Shown here one piece after another: positions 60,540 to 64,000 of a stretch of 64,000 bases of DNA. Position numbers and translations under genes: made by a program. The notes under the pieces are model-generated. The model was not told where the DNA came from. It saw only the letters and a list, made by a program, of their open reading frames with translations, and ran no database searches. How positions within the stretch are numbered: the first letter of the stretch is position 1; each line of letters begins with the position of its first letter. This stretch comes from Diogma glabrata (lineage: Eukaryota; Arthropoda; Insecta; Diptera; Cylindrotomidae), in NCBI GenBank assembly GCA_963693315.1, contig OY856187.1:41095242-41159241 (forward strand), written 5' to 3'.

Positions 60540-61640
60540 TCAGTATGAATTTCATCTGACATCAAATGACTTGAGCATATTGCGATTTGATACAAATATA
60601 TACGAGTAGCTGACGTATAATACCCCATCCGCCAATCACCTGAGCACATTTTTTTATTGTTATTGTGTGAACATGCATAATATAAATTTTGAAGCGGCAT
60701 CAAATGACTTTTGGAATTCGTGTATTTTCAATAGTTTAAAAATTCCTCCACAGCTGGGGCGTGTCCGCAAGTCTGACGGCTGATTCTTATTTTCTACATC
60801 ACAAATAACTAATCTATCTATATAAATTTAATTTAATCGTCATCAAAACACTAACAAAATGCAACGCTGCCTCCCGGTCTACTATTGTTAAGAGTCAAAA
60901 GTGTTTTTCCATTATATCGATTATCACACAAGATGACAGGTTAAAAAATAAATCAAGTGATTTTCGTTTGTTTTACAGGGTTACGACGTGGGGCCTTTGG
61001 GAAAAATTTTTATCGAATCAAGTAGGGTACCACATAAAAAGGATCTATTTCAGTAATCCTTGAAATCTATTTTACAATTTTCCATCCCACCGTTTTTTGT
61101 ATAATTATAAATAATGGCGTTTTCATGTTTTCTTTCCCGTCTTAGTTCCGAATTCCGATCCTAATTGATAGAAAAACTTCAGAAGTTTTTTTAGTTGCAT
61201 GTTATTAAAATGTTATTAAAAGACTACTTTAAAAGATCTTCTAATAAAATGTTATATTAGTTGGTAAAGAGATGATTGAAGTTGATGTTCGTATTAAAAA
61301 GATGATTCGATAAAATTGAATTCAAATGATGAAATTCACGTAATGACACAAATTGTAATGTTCTATTTATTATACGAGTTGGTGCAAACTGAAAGCGTTT
61401 TTTCTTAGCATTGTAAAATGTTGCAACGCAACATACAGTATTACGGTTGTTGAAAGTGGTTGAACAACTGAACTATTTTTTCCGATATTTTCATAATTCA
61501 CTAAAACCTTTACGTATGATAACATAACTAGTTAATACATGACTAACAAATAAAAAACAGTTTGTTCTCTGAGGTAGTTTGAGTGAGTATACAATATTCA
61601 ATTTTTATTGAGCTCTTTGGCAACACCATGATCGTTCCAG
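60540..61640. other. Intergenic, no supported gene
   Basis: A motif CATCAAATGACTT occurs twice (about 60560 and 60698). Otherwise nothing was recognised. Confidence 0.4.
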
Positions 61641-61699
61641 AGTGCCCGACAAACAATTTGAAGTGGCGCGCACCAAAAATAGGTGTTCAAAATTTCGGA

Positions 61700-62060
61700 A
61701 AATCGCTTGGTGCGGAAAAAGGTGTGGAAGAAGTGCTGAATCTTTCTCTAGCACCAAGGTGCGGCACTGAAGTGATGAAGTAGTGTTCTGCACTACACCA
61801 GAAGTGCGGAAAAAATTTGGTGCGGGGATGTTAGTGCTGGAGAAGTGTTCGGCACTACACTATAAGTGCGCAAAAATGTGGTGCTGTGATGGTAGTGCTG
61901 GAGAAGTGTTCTGCACTACACTATAAGTGCGCAAAAATGTGGTGCTGCGATAGCAGTGCTGGAGAAGTGTTCTGCACTACACTATAAGTGCGCAAAAATG
62001 TGGTGCTGGATGGTAGTGCTGGAGAAGTGTTCGGCATTGCACTATAAGTGCACAAAAATT
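61700..62060 (+). repeat. Tandem ~62-bp repeats rich in GTGCTG, upstream of the TNP2-like gene
   Basis: Units with CACTATAAGTGCGCAAAAAT, GTGGTGCTG and AGTGCTGGAGAAGTGTTC recur at about 61857, 61919, 61981 and 62040, with diverged units before. They are GC-rich against the surroundings. They probably form the 5' subterminal repeat array of the transposon whose gene starts at 62218; binding by the transposase is inferred. Confidence 0.85.
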
Positions 62061-62217
62061 TGACACTTAAAGTGTTGTGTTAACACCAAATATAATAATG
62101 TTATGCGTCATCGCTCTATTAGTCATCGGCATTATTTGACGTTTATTTGACATATTATATGTTATGTGCGTATTCTAAACGTGTGAATTTGTTTGTTTCT
62201 GTGTTGTTTTTTGCAAA

Positions 62218-64000
62218 ATGAGTGGATTAAAAGAAAAGTGGCAAAAAGTGCAGGTGACGGGTCATTATTATAGGAAGAGAAAGGCATTATTTAAGTGATT
62301 GTTGTGCCAAAATGTGAATGAGGGAAACATTGTTGGCGTTGCAAGTTCGTCTCAGGATGTTGCACAAAACAATAATGTCGACTCATCATCATCGAATCAT
62401 ACACTCGACGTAAGCAGCGACAGCGGCAGTGGCAGTGACGATGGTGAAAATGCTTGGTGCCTAGAATTGCAGTCCGACTCAGAAAATGAATGCGATAGAT
62501 CCCTTTCAACAACTGCGTTATTAAATGCAGAAATGAATGGTAACTTATGCGAATGGGCTCTGAAGCACAAAGTCACTCACGACTCATTGAGAGACCTTTT
62601 GAAAATTATGAATCGTCGAAATGAAGGGAGTGTACCTTCCGATCCAAGAGCGTTGCTCGCTTGCAGTTCAAAGGTGATAATCACAACATCTAAGGTAGGC
62701 GGCGAGAAATACTGGCACAATGGCCTCCAAAATTGTCTTCGGCAGTGTTTCGACACCATCAATGCACCAATGTGCATTTCATTAAATGTGAACATTGATG
62801 GTTTGCCTTTATTTCGAAGCTCAAAGGAAGAGTTCTGGCCTATTCTGGTAAATGTGCACGAATTCCCCAACATAAAGCCAATGGCAATAGGCATTATTGT
62901 GGGAAAGGAAAACCAAAAAATCTGGATTGGTTTTTAGGTCCATTTATTGAAGAAGCTAAAGAAGTTATGAGCAACGGAATCCATATCAACAATAATAAGA
63001 TCGATGTTCGAACTCGGTGCATCATTTGCGATTCGCCTGCCCGAGCCTACATTAAAGGTATTATTATATTATATATATAATATATGATATATATAACGAT
63101 TATTCTTTTTCTATATATCTGATCCATTCTATATATGTTCTGTTTTTTGCATTTCAAATAGGCGTTGTTAATTTCAATCGGATTCATGGGTGTCTTAAAT
63201 GTACAACAATGGGCAAATACTAGGGGGGGCCAATGGGCAAACAATTTGGCGCGAAGGCAAAATAACAAAGAAATGCAAGTGGTCCGCTGCACACATGATC
63301 GAGATGTCACAATTGTTGCGACTAATTAAAATGCCACGCGAATTCCATCGAGCTGTGAGAGGCCTGGACGAAGTGGCATACTGTAAAGGCACCGAATACA
63401 GAACCTTCTTGCATTATCTTGGGCCAGTTTTGCTTAAACAATATTTACCCCACAATTATTACCACCATTTTCTTATTCTATTCGGCGCAGCAACTATCTG
63501 CTCCTCGCAAATGTATTCCGTGCATTTAAATCAAGCGCATAATATGTTTATTAATTATGTTGAGCAGTTTAAATCACTTTACGGATGTGCATTGGTGACA
63601 AGCAATATACACAATCTTGTGCATGTTGTCGATGATGTGAAAAAAATTGTAATTTTGTCGTCGATAAGCAGCTACCCATTTGAAACTGCATTGTTTGGGA
63701 TTAAGTCAATGTTGCGACATGGACGATTGCCATTATCGCAGGTTGCAAAGCGCCTTCAAGAATTGCAACAACATCGCATAACAAAAGCAACACCCCAGAA
63801 ACTATTTCCAACGTTAAAATATCCGTTTGATAACGATCGTTATTCACAAATTAAGCTACAACATTTTTTGCTAAATAACAAACCAACAGATCGATTTCTA
63901 ACAAAGTCCAACACAATTGTAAAATTTAATCACGCGATATGCAAAGATGGCATTTTTTATATCGTTGGCAGAAGTTTAATATTGACAGACGATTTTTTTA
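62218..64000 (+). pseudogene. TNP2-like transposase gene, decayed, cut by right edge
   Basis: Start MSGLKEKWQKVQ at 62218; TGA at 62296; then open from 62299 with a Ser/Asp-rich acidic stretch, HDSLRDLLKIMNRRNEG, PSDPRALLACS, GGEKYWHNGLQNCL and LNVNIDGLPLFRSSKEEFWP (catalytic-region Asp). A frameshift near 62916 follows; the next frame reads LDWFLGPFIEEAKEVMS and RCIICDSPARAYIKG. A GT-AG intron (63058-63161) leads to NFNRIHGCLKCTTMGKY (knuckle Cys). After another shift near 63225 the frame is open to the edge: REFHRAVRGLDE, EYRTFLHYLGPVLLKQYLP and SYPFETALFGIKSMLRHGR. This is a widespread insect family of TNP2-related transposase-like proteins. Two shifts and a stop make it inactive as read. 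Confidence 0.85.

Overview
The window looks like insect nuclear DNA, most likely from a dipteran fly. It is very AT-rich, has short introns with GT-AG borders, carries a gustatory receptor and an antigen-5-like gene pair, and is dense with insect-type transposons. No prokaryotic signals were seen. All assignments come from reading the sequence and recognising motifs; no database search was run.

Layout: (1) 1-2118, minus-strand LINE ORF (endonuclease plus reverse transcriptase) running off the left edge; (2) 2.1-7.3 kb, dispersed repeats, two tandem-repeat blocks and two near-perfect hairpins, one a PIF/Harbinger-type MITE with TAA duplications; (3) 7612-14361, an apparently complete 6.75-kb CACTA-like (CMC) DNA transposon with an intact 840-aa zinc-finger/TNP2-type transposase and a six-exon second gene (590 aa, SAM-like domain); (4) 14918-16157, an intact three-exon gustatory receptor; (5) 16.5-31.5 kb, repeats, Penelope-like element (PLE) copies including a head-to-head pair, a ~60-bp minisatellite, and a hAT element inserted in a PLE 3' end; (6) 31.9-33.2 kb, a broken CAP/antigen-5 gene whose last exon holds a ~200-bp TA microsatellite; (7) 33.6-42 kb, MITEs, a Helitron fragment, a PLE fragment and a 1.13-kb long inverted repeat; (8) 43.2-45.2 kb, a pogo/Tigger-type transposase pseudogene; (9) 45664-47675, a hAT element with an exact 8-bp duplication; (10) 50.5-51.6 kb, the intact CAP paralogue (309 aa, signal peptide plus C-terminal membrane anchor), with a third remnant at 55.6 kb; (11) 51.9-54.7 kb, an array of inverted MITE-like repeats; (12) 56479-60539, a LINE split by a second retrotransposon; (13) 61.7 kb to the end, GTGCTG-rich tandem repeats in front of a decayed TNP2-like transposase gene cut by the right edge.

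The likely host genes are the gustatory receptor (taste reception at the plasma membrane) and the CAP gene family (secretory-pathway proteins, here with a membrane tail). Nearly everything else is mobile DNA of several ages. The strongest candidate for an under-described system is the two-gene transposon at 7612-14361, which pairs a TNP2-type transposase with a spliced SAM-domain partner protein.
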